DNA from: Flavobacterium sp.
GTDB lineage: Bacteria; Bacteroidota; Bacteroidia; Flavobacteriales; Flavobacteriaceae
Reading direction: 5' to 3'
DNA: 64,000 nucleotides
Assembly: GCA_023259675.1 (NCBI GenBank)
Contig: JALRGT010000012.1
Location: 22,835 to 86,834, forward strand
The notes below the pieces were generated by a model, which did no database searches, had not been told where the DNA came from, and saw only the letters and a list, made by a program, of their open reading frames with translations. The position numbers and the translations under genes are program-made. Below are positions 55,076-64,000 of the stretch, in pieces. Each line of letters begins with the position of its first letter. Positions within the stretch are counted from its first letter, which is position 1.

Positions 55076-55903
55076 ATGAAAAATAGATTTCAAAACATAG
55101 TTTTAAAATTAGTGGTTTTTACATTCATGATTACGATTATCAATGCCTGTGGTGGTGTGTCAGAAGAAAAAGATTCCGCTGCAGATTCCGAAAATGTTTT
55201 CTCGGTTAATCAAGTTTTAGAAATGGTTGCCAACGAGAATGATGTAACCAGAACTTTATACACGAAAGCGATTGTTGGAGCAGGGAAAAAACAAGGAATG
55301 AAGTTTGACGAAGACTGGAGAAAAAATGAAGTGGAAGCAGGTCCTTTACCAGCACTTTTTCTGAGAGGGATTGCCACCAGTATTAAAAAAGGGGAGGTTC
55401 CATTAGGATTGTATTTAGGTTCTGATTTTCCGGTTAATAAAGCCAACAAGTTGAAAGGGACACAGGCTGAATTATTTGAATTGATTAAAAAAGATCAAAA
55501 ACCTCAATTCTTTTATGATAAAGAACAAAATTTACATACCGCCATGTTTGCAGATTTAGCCAGTGCCGATGCTTGTGTGACTTGTCATAATAATCACAAA
55601 CAAACGACTAAAAGTGACTGGAAATTAGGCGATGTTATGGGGTCGACCACTTGGCAGTACCCTTCTGATTCTTTGAGTTATAAAGGAGCTATTGCAGTGT
55701 TGAATGCGTATTCTAAAGGGACTATTGATACTTATAAAGAATATTTGGCAGAGGTATCTACGTTTAAAGAAAGTGAAAAACCGGAAATAGGAACAAAATG
55801 GCCTTCACAAGGAAAATATTTGCCAACTCCAGAAGTGTTTTTAGACAGTGTTAAAAAACTGACGGCGTACCATACCATGAAGAAATTGGTTCTGGCCAAA
55901 TAA
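55076..55903 (+). CDS. Tll0287-like/DUF3365 c-type heme lipoprotein
   Basis: INACGG lipobox; ACVTCHNNH heme motif; LYLGSDFPVNKANKL and QPQFFYDKE-like layout. Confidence 0.8.
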   Translation: MKNRFQNIVLKLVVFTFMITIINACGGVSEEKDSAADSENVFSVNQVLEMVANENDVTRTLYTKAIVGAGKKQGMKFDEDWRKNEVEAGPLPALFLRGIATSIKKGEVPLGLYLGSDFPVNKANKLKGTQAELFELIKKDQKPQFFYDKEQNLHTAMFADLASADACVTCHNNHKQTTKSDWKLGDVMGSTTWQYPSDSLSYKGAIAVLNAYSKGTIDTYKEYLAEVSTFKESEKPEIGTKWPSQGKYLPTPEVFLDSVKKLTAYHTMKKLVLAK

Positions 55904-55945
55904 GCATTAAACATCTATTTTGTATCGTTAAAATTATAATTAAAA

Positions 55946-56422
55946 GTGAGAAATACCAAGTCAACCACTATTGGTCTGTTGCTACTATCTCTATTCTTAT
56001 TTCAGTATGTACTGAATTTAAGATGGGAATGGCTGTTTGACCTGCAACAACAGGAAATGTTCAAAAGGTGGTCAGGCTTTGGATTAGGATTATTTATTCT
56101 ATTTCAATGGTTGTTAACCTTTAGTAGAGTGATTAAAAAGTTTAAGAAATATTCTTTTAAAGTCACAAATCTTCATAAGTGGATTGGAGCCATAAGTCCG
56201 TTGTTTTTTTACATTCATAGTATGGAATTGGGGTATGGCTATTTGACTTTACTCGCTTATGTTTTTCTGATTAATACTTTAATTGGGTATTTTAATCTGG
56301 ATGTAATTAAGTCCACTAATGAAACTTTGTTCAAAGGCTGGATGATCGTTCACGTGGCATTTTCCTTTATTGTGACAATACTTTTGGTTTTTCATGTTGC
56401 GGTTGTTTTTTACTACAAATAA
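55946..56422 (+). CDS. Membrane protein, possible heme-binding ferric-reductase/cytochrome-b-like subunit
   Basis: About four TM helices with spaced His (LHKWIGAISPLFFYIHSMELGYG ... VHVAFSFIVTILLVFHVAVVFYYK). Confidence 0.65.
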   Translation: MRNTKSTTIGLLLLSLFLFQYVLNLRWEWLFDLQQQEMFKRWSGFGLGLFILFQWLLTFSRVIKKFKKYSFKVTNLHKWIGAISPLFFYIHSMELGYGYLTLLAYVFLINTLIGYFNLDVIKSTNETLFKGWMIVHVAFSFIVTILLVFHVAVVFYYK

Positions 56423-56476
56423 TGTGTTGAGATTATTTTAAAACACGAGTTGCCAAATATTATTAAAAAGAAATAA

Positions 56477-57505
56477 ATGAAGTTAGTAGTAAAGGATATA
56501 AAAAGAGAAACAAAAGAAGCGGTAAGTATCTATTTTAAAAACGGCAATTTTTTCAATAAATTGAAATACAAACCGGGACAGTTTTTAACCTTATACGTTC
56601 CAGTCAATGGTAAAATAGAAAAGCGATTGTATTCTTTTAGCAGCAATCCGTACACCGATAAGGATTTAAAGATTACCGTTAAAGAAGTAGAAAACGGATT
56701 AGTTTCTAAATATTTATGCAATGGGGTAAAAATTGGAGACCAATTTGAAATTGAGAAACCCCAAGGCAGTTTTTTTGTTGAACCCAATAAAAAGGACCAA
56801 AAACAATATGTGCTTTTTGCGGGAGGAAGCGGAATAACACCTGTTTTATCAATAATTAAATCGGTGTTGACCAATGAACCCATGTCTAAAGTACTCCTTG
56901 TTTATGCCAATAAAAACAAAGAATCCATTATTTTTCATGAGGAAATTAATGCCTTGTTTGATGAATATCCAAACACTTTCAAAGTGGAGCATATCTTATC
57001 CGAAAATAATGAAACAAAAGAAAATTATCATTCTGGTTTAGCCAGTAATGTGCTTTACATCAAGATATTTAACAAACACAATCTTTTATTCGAAAATAAC
57101 ATTTATATGATTTGTGGCCCTTTTGGTTATATGGAAAAGACCAAAGAAATTTTAAGCTTAAATAAAGTCGAAAGGAAAGATATTTTAGTGGAGGTTTTTA
57201 AAAGTCCGGAGGTAAAAGTGTACGGAAAAGATCGTGTAAGCGATGTGGAAATTATCTTTAAAGGGCAAACCCATAAAATAAAAGTGCCGGGAAATAAATC
57301 AATTCTAAGTGTGGCCATGTCAAATAATATTGCCTTGCCATATTCTTGTAGGTCTGGTATGTGCTCCACCTGTAAAGGAGTTTGTGTTTCTGGTACTATC
57401 GAAATGACAGAAGGCCATTTTTTGGAAAAACCTGAAGTGGATAATGGTAAAATACTAACCTGTATCAGTTATCCAAAAAGTGAACAAGTAACTATTCAAA
57501 TATAA
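56477..57505 (+). CDS. FAD/NAD(P)H ferredoxin reductase with C-terminal 2Fe-2S domain (PaaE/HCR-like)
   Basis: RLYSFSSNP, FAGGSGITPVLSIIKS, CGPFGYM, CRSGMCSTCKGVCVSG...LTC. Confidence 0.93.
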   Translation: MKLVVKDIKRETKEAVSIYFKNGNFFNKLKYKPGQFLTLYVPVNGKIEKRLYSFSSNPYTDKDLKITVKEVENGLVSKYLCNGVKIGDQFEIEKPQGSFFVEPNKKDQKQYVLFAGGSGITPVLSIIKSVLTNEPMSKVLLVYANKNKESIIFHEEINALFDEYPNTFKVEHILSENNETKENYHSGLASNVLYIKIFNKHNLLFENNIYMICGPFGYMEKTKEILSLNKVERKDILVEVFKSPEVKVYGKDRVSDVEIIFKGQTHKIKVPGNKSILSVAMSNNIALPYSCRSGMCSTCKGVCVSGTIEMTEGHFLEKPEVDNGKILTCISYPKSEQVTIQI

Positions 57506-57515
57506 AAATCTAAGT

Positions 57516-58229
57516 ATGCTGAAAGTTAGCCCATTAAGAAAAAGACAATTTATAGGAGGAATTATCGGTTTGTCTCTGGGAGCTTTTCTTTTCTTTTTTC
57601 TTACGCTTGATTCTTCAGAAGAATATATTTCTCTGGGGCCAATGAATTCAGGTCATGCCGATTTTTCTTGTGTGGCCTGCCATGCGGATGCCAAGGGGAA
57701 TTTATCCCAACAATTACAATCTAATTTTGAACATCTAATTGGGATGAGAAAAAAGGGCGTTGATTTTGGTTCTAAAGATGTGGATGCCAATACCTGCTTA
57801 GCCTGCCATGATAGACCCAATGACCGCCATCCTACATATCGGTTTTCGGAACCAAAGTTTAAGGAAGCAATCCAACACATAGACGCGACCACCTGTATTA
57901 CTTGCCATACAGAGCATAAAGGTGAACGAGTTACCATTGCATCTGTTGAAATGAATTATTGTATGAATTGCCATAAAGATTTGAAAGTCGAAGAGGATCC
58001 CGTTGATGTTTCCCATGAGGAACTGATTGCCAAAAAACAGTGGTTCAGTTGTATTCAATGCCATGATTTTCATGGAAACCATACTTATAAAGTGGCGACA
58101 AAAATAAAAGACACCATCCCGATGAATGTCATTCAAACCTATCTAAAAGGGGGTAAAGATCCTTTTGGCAGCGAAAAAAAATACATTGGTTTATCGCAGT
58201 CTGAATGGTTGAAAAAAATGAAGCACTAA
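57516..58229 (+). CDS. Pentaheme c-type cytochrome, membrane-anchored
   Basis: Five CxxCH motifs: CVACH, CLACH, CITCH, CMNCH, CIQCH; N-terminal TM helix. Confidence 0.92.
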   Translation: MLKVSPLRKRQFIGGIIGLSLGAFLFFFLTLDSSEEYISLGPMNSGHADFSCVACHADAKGNLSQQLQSNFEHLIGMRKKGVDFGSKDVDANTCLACHDRPNDRHPTYRFSEPKFKEAIQHIDATTCITCHTEHKGERVTIASVEMNYCMNCHKDLKVEEDPVDVSHEELIAKKQWFSCIQCHDFHGNHTYKVATKIKDTIPMNVIQTYLKGGKDPFGSEKKYIGLSQSEWLKKMKH

Positions 58230-58322
58230 ATGGTTTGTAATACCGAGATTTCGCATTTTTCCGAATAGTTATTGATTTAAATGAAGTAATCCTAGTGTTT
58301 TTAGGACAATCCGTATGGAGTA

Positions 58323-59078
58323 TTACAAAGCATTGAATTGTCTTTTTTCTTTTTCATTTAGTATTGAAATATATTCCTCGGTTTTTGGAGAGAAAGGTAG
58401 ATTAGAAATAAATTGAATGGCCGAAAAGGTATCGTGCCACTTGCCAATTTTTTTTTGTTGCTTGTTAAAGGCGGCAAAATCCAGTTCGATCTTTTTTTGT
58501 AATTCTTCGGGCAGGATATTATAGACATACATCATTTTTTTTATTTTTATCCTAAACTGATGCATTCCTTCTCGGTCTTTGTTCTTTAATTCGTTATTTG
58601 CTTTTTGACGCTCTTTTTTAAAATATTTTTTGATCGTTTTTTTGTCGGGAAGTATTTTAGGTAAAGTAACCTCTTCTCTAAAATACTTTACATATTTAAT
58701 GTAAAGAGGAATGTTTTTTATAAACTTTTTCACTTTACTGTTTTCTTTCTTTTTTAAACGAGCTATGAGTTTTTTTGGAAATTGTGGAAATGTATGGAGC
58801 AATTTGATGTTAATTTGGATCTCCCGCATTTTTCCTGCTTTATTGAATATGGGATTTAATTCATTCGTATAAAAACTTTCGTTGTAAATCGCTTCGGCAA
58901 AGGAATATATTGCTTTTATTTTTTTAATATCCAGTCTAATATGATGCAGACGTTCGGCCTCATTGTCTTCCATATAAGCGTTCAGCTGTTGTTCAACTGA
59001 TTTAAGGTAGCACCAAACATAATGATTTAATACGTCTATTTCCATTAGATTTTTATTGGTAATGGTTTTTTTGGACAC
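58323..59078 (-). CDS. CHAD-domain protein
   Basis: EAERLHHIRLDIKKIKAIYSF and DREGMHQFRIKIKKMMYVYN repeated His/Lys helices. Confidence 0.88.
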   Translation of the reverse strand: MSKKTITNKNLMEIDVLNHYVWCYLKSVEQQLNAYMEDNEAERLHHIRLDIKKIKAIYSFAEAIYNESFYTNELNPIFNKAGKMREIQINIKLLHTFPQFPKKLIARLKKKENSKVKKFIKNIPLYIKYVKYFREEVTLPKILPDKKTIKKYFKKERQKANNELKNKDREGMHQFRIKIKKMMYVYNILPEELQKKIELDFAAFNKQQKKIGKWHDTFSAIQFISNLPFSPKTEEYISILNEKEKRQFNAL

Positions 59079-59438
59079 AAATTATTCCCCGGTTTGTATC
59101 ATTGGTACATCTAAAAATATCTCAATGTGATTTATAGGAATGGATTAAATATAAGTAATTTAGATTAAAAATTAAGCTCATCTAGATTGAAAAAATTAGT
59201 GATTAAAAGATAAAGGAATATTAAAACTAACCCTTTGGGTGAAATTTTTAAAAACTGTTCTCGATACATTTTTTGTTGCGTTTTACTACACAAAAAACAC
59301 TCGAACTGACGTTTTTAGTAATTTCACACAAAGGGTTAAGACTATTTCTAAAAAATCCAATTTTAAATTAGTTAGTGTTTGCTGTTTTCGAATGTATTTA
59401 GGCTTCTCCAAATTTTTAAACGAAATTATCAAAACGAA

Positions 59439-60356
59439 TTACCAAGACTCTTTCAGTTCTTTAATGACCTCAAATGCTTCGGTGTGGGTACGTTGAGAAA
59501 GCTTTGGTTCAATAATGCCGTGACCAGCTTCAACACCCACTTCTACAAATGTCATACTCCCAGGCTCAGGATTTATTGAAATACTTGCACTGCGATAAAG
59601 ATTCGGATTTACGATATAGTCCGTGTCAGGATCTACAATAAAAGTGTAGGAGCCGGGTGCTATCCGAATCTTGATATACGTCTGCCAACGTAACTGACCA
59701 ACTAATTGATTGGATAAAGAGATGTTTACAAATCTAGCGATACCAGCCGGTAGCTTTTTGGCAGGTTTAGACGACGCGATGTGGTACTGATAATCCCTTG
59801 GGCGGTAAAAATAAATGTAACTCTGTTCAGGAGTGGTGGATATTTCGACAAAAGTGCTACTGGGTTTCGGTAGTTCTATTCCTTTGGATTCTGCCCACTC
59901 GGATGCTCCAGACAACCAAGTTTTATCTTTGCCAACCGATGAACGTCCCCAATGTTTCATCGTATCATTTTGATCTAAAACGAAAAATAGCGCTTCTTTG
60001 GTTTCACTTTTAACGGTCATCATATTTCCCGAGTAATAGCCTCCTGCGATTACCATTGTCCCTGTTTTCTTTATTCGGCGTAGTCCGTAAACCAAGGTGC
60101 GTTGGTCTTCCAGCCATAAAGTAGCTGGTCCTAGATTCTCCAAAATGTCCTGTTTAGAGACGTTTTCTGATTGAAGGAATTCCAAGTTGGCATCGGTGAT
60201 ATTTTTCCCTTCTATAATTTTGGGTTTTGTCGGAACTGGAATTACGATACAACTTGAAGCGCACAATGCAATTAGAAAGCACCAAAAAGCTTTACTCAGC
60301 AAATTGGTATACGAAAGTCTAAAATTGAATATCGGTTTTGGTTTGATTGAAAGCAT
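59439..60356 (-). CDS. Hypothetical lipoprotein
   Basis: LCASSCIVIPVP lipobox; ENLGPATLWLEDQRTLVYG SmpA/OmlA-like stretch. Confidence 0.7.
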   Translation of the reverse strand: MLSIKPKPIFNFRLSYTNLLSKAFWCFLIALCASSCIVIPVPTKPKIIEGKNITDANLEFLQSENVSKQDILENLGPATLWLEDQRTLVYGLRRIKKTGTMVIAGGYYSGNMMTVKSETKEALFFVLDQNDTMKHWGRSSVGKDKTWLSGASEWAESKGIELPKPSSTFVEISTTPEQSYIYFYRPRDYQYHIASSKPAKKLPAGIARFVNISLSNQLVGQLRWQTYIKIRIAPGSYTFIVDPDTDYIVNPNLYRSASISINPEPGSMTFVEVGVEAGHGIIEPKLSQRTHTEAFEVIKELKESW

Positions 60357-60429
60357 AATCTAAATCATTTGTTTTTTTGTGATAAAAAGAATGAGTCAGG
60401 AGACTTTGTTGCATCGTTTATATAAGGAT

Positions 60430-61452
60430 TTAACTGGCCGCCAATTCCAGTACTGTATTCCAAATTGCTTCATTTACCGGAATACCCTCTTTCAAGTTTT
60501 TTGCTCTTGTAAGTAAGGTTCTTTCTCCAGGATAATACGTTTTATTTCCGGGCTGCATAGGTTCTACATCATGGGTAAAATCGATAATTTCGTTAAGGAG
60601 TTTTTCTTGGATATTTTTATCATTAAATATTTCTGGATAAATACAAAGAAATACCTGAGAAATACCTGTTTCGTACTCTTTCAATCCAATTTTATACGTA
60701 GAATCTCCGGCGGATAGTAATGTGGCTAGCATATCCAGGATGATTGAAAGTGCCGAGCCTTTCCAATAGCCGATGGGTAATCCACGTTCTTTTGATAATA
60801 TTTTTTCTGGATCGTCGGAGAGTTCGTCGTTTTCGTCCCAACCACCAGGGTAGGGTAGCTTCTGGTTTTTTAGTTTATACTCCTTTATTTTTCCGAAAGA
60901 GAATTGTGAAATTGCCATGTCCAATACTACATGTCCATTTTTTCGTGGGATAGAAACGATAAAGGGATTATTCCCTATTCGGCTATCTTTTCCTCCCCAG
61001 GCAGGCATGTTGGGAAGTGTATTTGTGAAAAGGATAGAAATGCAACCGGCATCTGCGGCTTGCCATCCATAAAAGCCTCCTCTCATCCAGTGATTTGTAT
61101 TTCGCAAGGCTACTAGACCCATTCCGTGGAGTTTGGCTAGTTCAATGGCTCGGTTTGTACACTTTTTAGCATTGATTATTCCGGGGCCAAGATTACCATC
61201 CCATCTTTCGATACTCCCAAAAGTTTCTGCTTTTTCAGCCTCTGCATCCACTTGTATTACTCCTTCTTTGACATACTTGATAAAAAGAGGCACTCGATTA
61301 ATCCCATGAGAATTAACACCAGCCAACGAATTTTCTGTAAATGTATCGGCCATCGATTGGGCTTTTTCTTCAGTAAAGTTATATTTTAGAAAAAGCCGGT
61401 GCAGTACTTTCTGCATCTCTTGAGAAGTTATAAGTATTGGTTTTTCTGTCAT
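60430..61452 (-). CDS. Malate/L-lactate dehydrogenase superfamily (Ldh2; 2,3-diketo-L-gulonate reductase-like)
   Basis: SLAGVNSHGINRVP, NTNHWMRGGFYGWQAADAG, NTLPNMPAWGGKDSRIGNNPF. ORF opens at 61503; Met at 61452 preferred. Confidence 0.88.
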   Translation of the reverse strand: MTEKPILITSQEMQKVLHRLFLKYNFTEEKAQSMADTFTENSLAGVNSHGINRVPLFIKYVKEGVIQVDAEAEKAETFGSIERWDGNLGPGIINAKKCTNRAIELAKLHGMGLVALRNTNHWMRGGFYGWQAADAGCISILFTNTLPNMPAWGGKDSRIGNNPFIVSIPRKNGHVVLDMAISQFSFGKIKEYKLKNQKLPYPGGWDENDELSDDPEKILSKERGLPIGYWKGSALSIILDMLATLLSAGDSTYKIGLKEYETGISQVFLCIYPEIFNDKNIQEKLLNEIIDFTHDVEPMQPGNKTYYPGERTLLTRAKNLKEGIPVNEAIWNTVLELAAS

Positions 61453-61605
61453 TTTTAGTCCTCTTTTAGTAAGAATGATGGCGTTTGTATCCTCTTTTTT
61501 CACGAACAGCTTAAGCGTGGTCTGTTTTATTAAAGGATTATTTTTATAAAGGTAAGGAGATGAAGGGAGTTTCCTTTACTTTGAATTTAATAAAAAGCAT
61601 AAAAT

Positions 61606-62463
61606 TTATTCAACAACAAAAACCGATGGCAATGCCAATAATTGGTATTGAATCGTTTTTGCCAAGCGGTAATCACCCAAGGCATTCGGATGTAGTCTAT
61701 CCATTTCTTTGTCATGAAAGTATTGTAAATGCGCATCGGCCATTGGAAACAGACCACTTATTGAATAGAGGTCAATCAACGGAACCGCCCAATACGAAGC
61801 CGCTTGTTTCAAAGCATCCACATAGGCATCGATATACAATCCCTGCCCGTTACTATAATTTTCGTCAGGTTGAACATTCTTATCGTTGAACTTAGCATAA
61901 CCCCTGTGAATCGGTGTCATAATAATAATTTGTTGTTGTGGGAAATTATTCTTCAGGTAGGACATCGCTTTATTAATTCGTCCGCAAAAAGTCGAATCAT
62001 TCAGGTTTGGAATGCGGTATTTACGTGTGACTTCTTTTCCGTTAAAGTTGGTTTGCTTTGTGATTTCACTGAAAAACTCACCCAACGGAGTACCATGCAT
62101 ATAGTCATTAGTACCTGCAAAAATCAGTATGGCATCAACGTTAGTTCCTTTTTCTTCTTGTAATTTCAAAGCCTGTTTGTAAATGTGATTCCATTGATTT
62201 CCACTGATACCATATACAAAAGGTTCTATACCCAGCAATTCATTTAAATACTCCCAATAAACACAAGTAGTTCCAATACGGCGTTTGTCTGTCATTGAGT
62301 CTCCCAGAAAAGCTACCCGCTTGCCCTGCCATTGTGAGTTTAGTGTTTTTTCTTGGTCTGCTAGTTTTACTTTTGGAGCAGCCGTTACAGCAGCTCGTTG
62401 TGCAAATCCTTTAAAACCAACTGTCAAAAAAAGGACAAAGGCAGTTGCTATTATATGTTTCAT
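61606..62463 (-). CDS. Secreted SGNH/GDSL hydrolase
   Basis: VAFLGDSMTDKRR, GISGNQWN, IFAGTNDYMHG, DRLHPNALGDYRLA; Met at 62463 starts the signal peptide MKHIIATAFVLFLTVGFKGFAQ. Confidence 0.9.
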   Translation of the reverse strand: MKHIIATAFVLFLTVGFKGFAQRAAVTAAPKVKLADQEKTLNSQWQGKRVAFLGDSMTDKRRIGTTCVYWEYLNELLGIEPFVYGISGNQWNHIYKQALKLQEEKGTNVDAILIFAGTNDYMHGTPLGEFFSEITKQTNFNGKEVTRKYRIPNLNDSTFCGRINKAMSYLKNNFPQQQIIIMTPIHRGYAKFNDKNVQPDENYSNGQGLYIDAYVDALKQAASYWAVPLIDLYSISGLFPMADAHLQYFHDKEMDRLHPNALGDYRLAKTIQYQLLALPSVFVVE

Positions 62464-62593
62464 GTTGTAATGTATTTTAGGATTGTGTAAAAATTGTTGT
62501 AAGAGCCAAGTCGGTTTCAAGAAATGGTTTCGATATTGATGAATCCAACTCTCCAAAGTCTTCTCGAAAACGAAAGTAGTATTAGTAGAATGT

Positions 62594-62648
62594 ACAGCAC
62601 ACACGAATTTTTAAGTGCATTTATTTTTTAAGAAACACTTTGGAGAGC
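62594..62648. repeat. 55-bp direct repeat, copy 1
   Basis: ACAGCACACACGAATTTTTAAGTGCATTTATTTTTTAAGAAACACTTTGGAGAGC; 51/55 identical to copy 2. Confidence 0.95.
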
Positions 62649-62742
62649 CTTTAGATTTACATAATAAATTATTCTTAATTTTAGACTAATAAACAAACTG
62701 ATAAAGTGATAAAGTCAACCAGTTCGCAGTTGTTGGTTGTAC

Positions 62743-63324
62743 CTAGTACTTTTTTGTCGCAAGTATTATTCCTGTTGACCAATTCATCTTTGTTAGGTTG
62801 AAATCTTTTCTATTTTCTAAATATTCGATTAATTTATTGACATTTTCTTGATGTCCCTCAGGCCAATTTGGTTGTGACAACATATCATCAATAATATAAA
62901 AACCTCCGACTTTTACCAATTCCATAATTTCGTCTATTTCACTATATTTTCCCGGCCAAGCATCTGCAAAGACTAAATCAAATTTTTCACTATTGTAGTT
63001 TTTAATCCATTCGCTTCCGTCTGCACAAATAATATCAACTCTTTCATCAGTCCCAAAATAGCTTTTAGCTATATCAGTTAGTTTTGGGTCATTGTCAATA
63101 GTGACTAATTTAGAATCAGCATCCATTCCTTCAATCATCCAAGAAAGTGACAGCCCAATTCCAGTTCCAAGTTCTAATATTCTCGATTTTGGTTTGGAAG
63201 TAATAAGTGTCTTCAATAATGCCCCAATCAACAGATCTGAAGGCATAGTAAAACCGATTTCTTTCGATTTTGCTTCAATTTCAAAATGAAGTTTAGGTAG
63301 GTCTAAAATATTGGAATCTTTCAT
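62743..63324 (-). CDS. SAM-dependent O-methyltransferase (family 3-like)
   Basis: RILELGTGIGLSLSWMIEGMDADSKLVTIDNDP; FDLVFADAWPGKYSE; GGFYIIDDML. Confidence 0.9.
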   Translation of the reverse strand: MKDSNILDLPKLHFEIEAKSKEIGFTMPSDLLIGALLKTLITSKPKSRILELGTGIGLSLSWMIEGMDADSKLVTIDNDPKLTDIAKSYFGTDERVDIICADGSEWIKNYNSEKFDLVFADAWPGKYSEIDEIMELVKVGGFYIIDDMLSQPNWPEGHQENVNKLIEYLENRKDFNLTKMNWSTGIILATKKY

Positions 63325-63459
63325 TTTTTTTTAATTTTTTGTATTTGGCGCTAACGGCAGACTGTGAAAAAACCGCTGTTTGATTAAAAACAAATATAAG
63401 AATATAGTTATATAAAAAGCAGAGTATTAGTTGTCAATTGGAATGGGGACGAAGTCGGG

Positions 63460-63477
63460 TCCCGAAAGCTTTCGGGA
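63460..63477. repeat. Perfect 18-bp palindrome TCCCGAAAGCTTTCGGGA
   Basis: Self-complementary over all 18 bases. Confidence 0.95.
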
Positions 63478-63481
63478 TCGC

Positions 63482-63536
63482 ACAGCACACACGAATTTTT
63501 AAGTACGTTTATTTTTTAAGGAACACTTCGGAGAGC
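63482..63536. repeat. 55-bp direct repeat, copy 2
   Basis: ACAGCACACACGAATTTTTAAGTACGTTTATTTTTTAAGGAACACTTCGGAGAGC. Confidence 0.95.
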
Positions 63537-63694
63537 GGGGTTATGTTATTAATTACTATTTAATCACAAACTTGTCATCCTATGTTTGTATAAACTAAGA
63601 AAAGATGTTGTACTAGTATAATATACCACACGAAAGGATTCGTGGTAGCGAGGGGCTAATATCTTTGCAAATAGATGTTAATAGCAGTGTTTTT

Positions 63695-64000
63695 TTATGG
63701 TTTTATTATTTCCTTATATATTACAAATGAAAATGTATTTTCTAATGGAAATCTATAAGCACCTTTTGCTTTCATTAAATAAGCTGAAATTGCAGTCATT
63801 TCCCAAGCATCATATTCGTCCGCAAACCATTTACTTTTTGTCAAAGATTCTAAATCATTTTTCTTTCCATAATCTCTTACGATTACAATTTCAGTTTTAA
63901 CTGTTGGTTCTATATTTGGATTTGCCCAACTCCACAGCCAAGTTTTACTGATGGTCGAAATACTTCCAACTTCTTCATATTGTATTTCTACAATTTTATC
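63695..64000 (-). CDS. DUF6882-like protein, 5' truncated by the window edge (not in ORF track)
   Basis: Minus-strand open frame of 101 codons to TAA at 63695: DKIVEIQYEEVGSISTISKTWLWSWANPNIEPTVKTEIVIVRDYGKKNDLESLTKSKWFADEYDAWEMTAISAYLMKAKGAYRFPLENTFSFVIYKEIIKP*. Confidence 0.8.
   Translation of the reverse strand, partial: DKIVEIQYEEVGSISTISKTWLWSWANPNIEPTVKTEIVIVRDYGKKNDLESLTKSKWFADEYDAWEMTAISAYLMKAKGAYRFPLENTFSFVIYKEIIKP

Noticed and set aside
63697-63900. ORF 63697..63900 (+)
   Set aside because: Antisense to the clearly protein-like truncated minus-strand CDS 63695..64000; Leu/Phe/Lys-rich with no recognisable motif.

Overview
AT-rich chromosomal window that looks like Bacteroidota, most likely a Flavobacterium-type genome (SusC/SusD pair, TAnnTTTG promoter boxes, tmRNA tag GEGNYALAA). 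About 2-42.7 kb is a large hemicellulose utilisation locus, best guess galacto-/fuco-xyloglucan. It encodes GH5, GH29, three GH2, a BACON-SASA esterase, GH31, GH97, GH3, GH43, two related esterases (one a double-esterase fusion), GH42, a second GH5, a sodium/solute symporter, SusC, SusD and a surface lipoprotein. Non-CAZyme genes interrupt it: a degenerate LytM/M23-like protein, a Kelch lipoprotein, HxlR and AraC regulators, an NmrA reductase and a decayed MBL-hydrolase pseudogene. The best regulatory signal is a bipartite direct repeat (RAYACAWTTT, 22-bp period) placed 36-37 bp upstream of TAnnTTTG-like boxes ahead of four separate transcription units of the locus. This suggests one regulon read by an AraC/HTCS-type activator that is not itself in the window. 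From 43 kb on is mostly housekeeping sequence: tmRNA, fumarase, a TonB receptor, an ArsC-like protein, CPBP and MenE. It also holds a compact globin / Tll0287-like heme protein / membrane protein / FAD-2Fe-2S reductase / pentaheme cytochrome operon, which looks like a split flavohemoglobin electron-transfer module, and a structured intergenic element next to fumC. The right edge is accessory-like: a methyltransferase flanked by 55-bp direct repeats, a perfect 18-bp palindrome, and a truncated DUF6882-like CDS missed by the ORF track. All calls come from reading the sequence; no database search was run.
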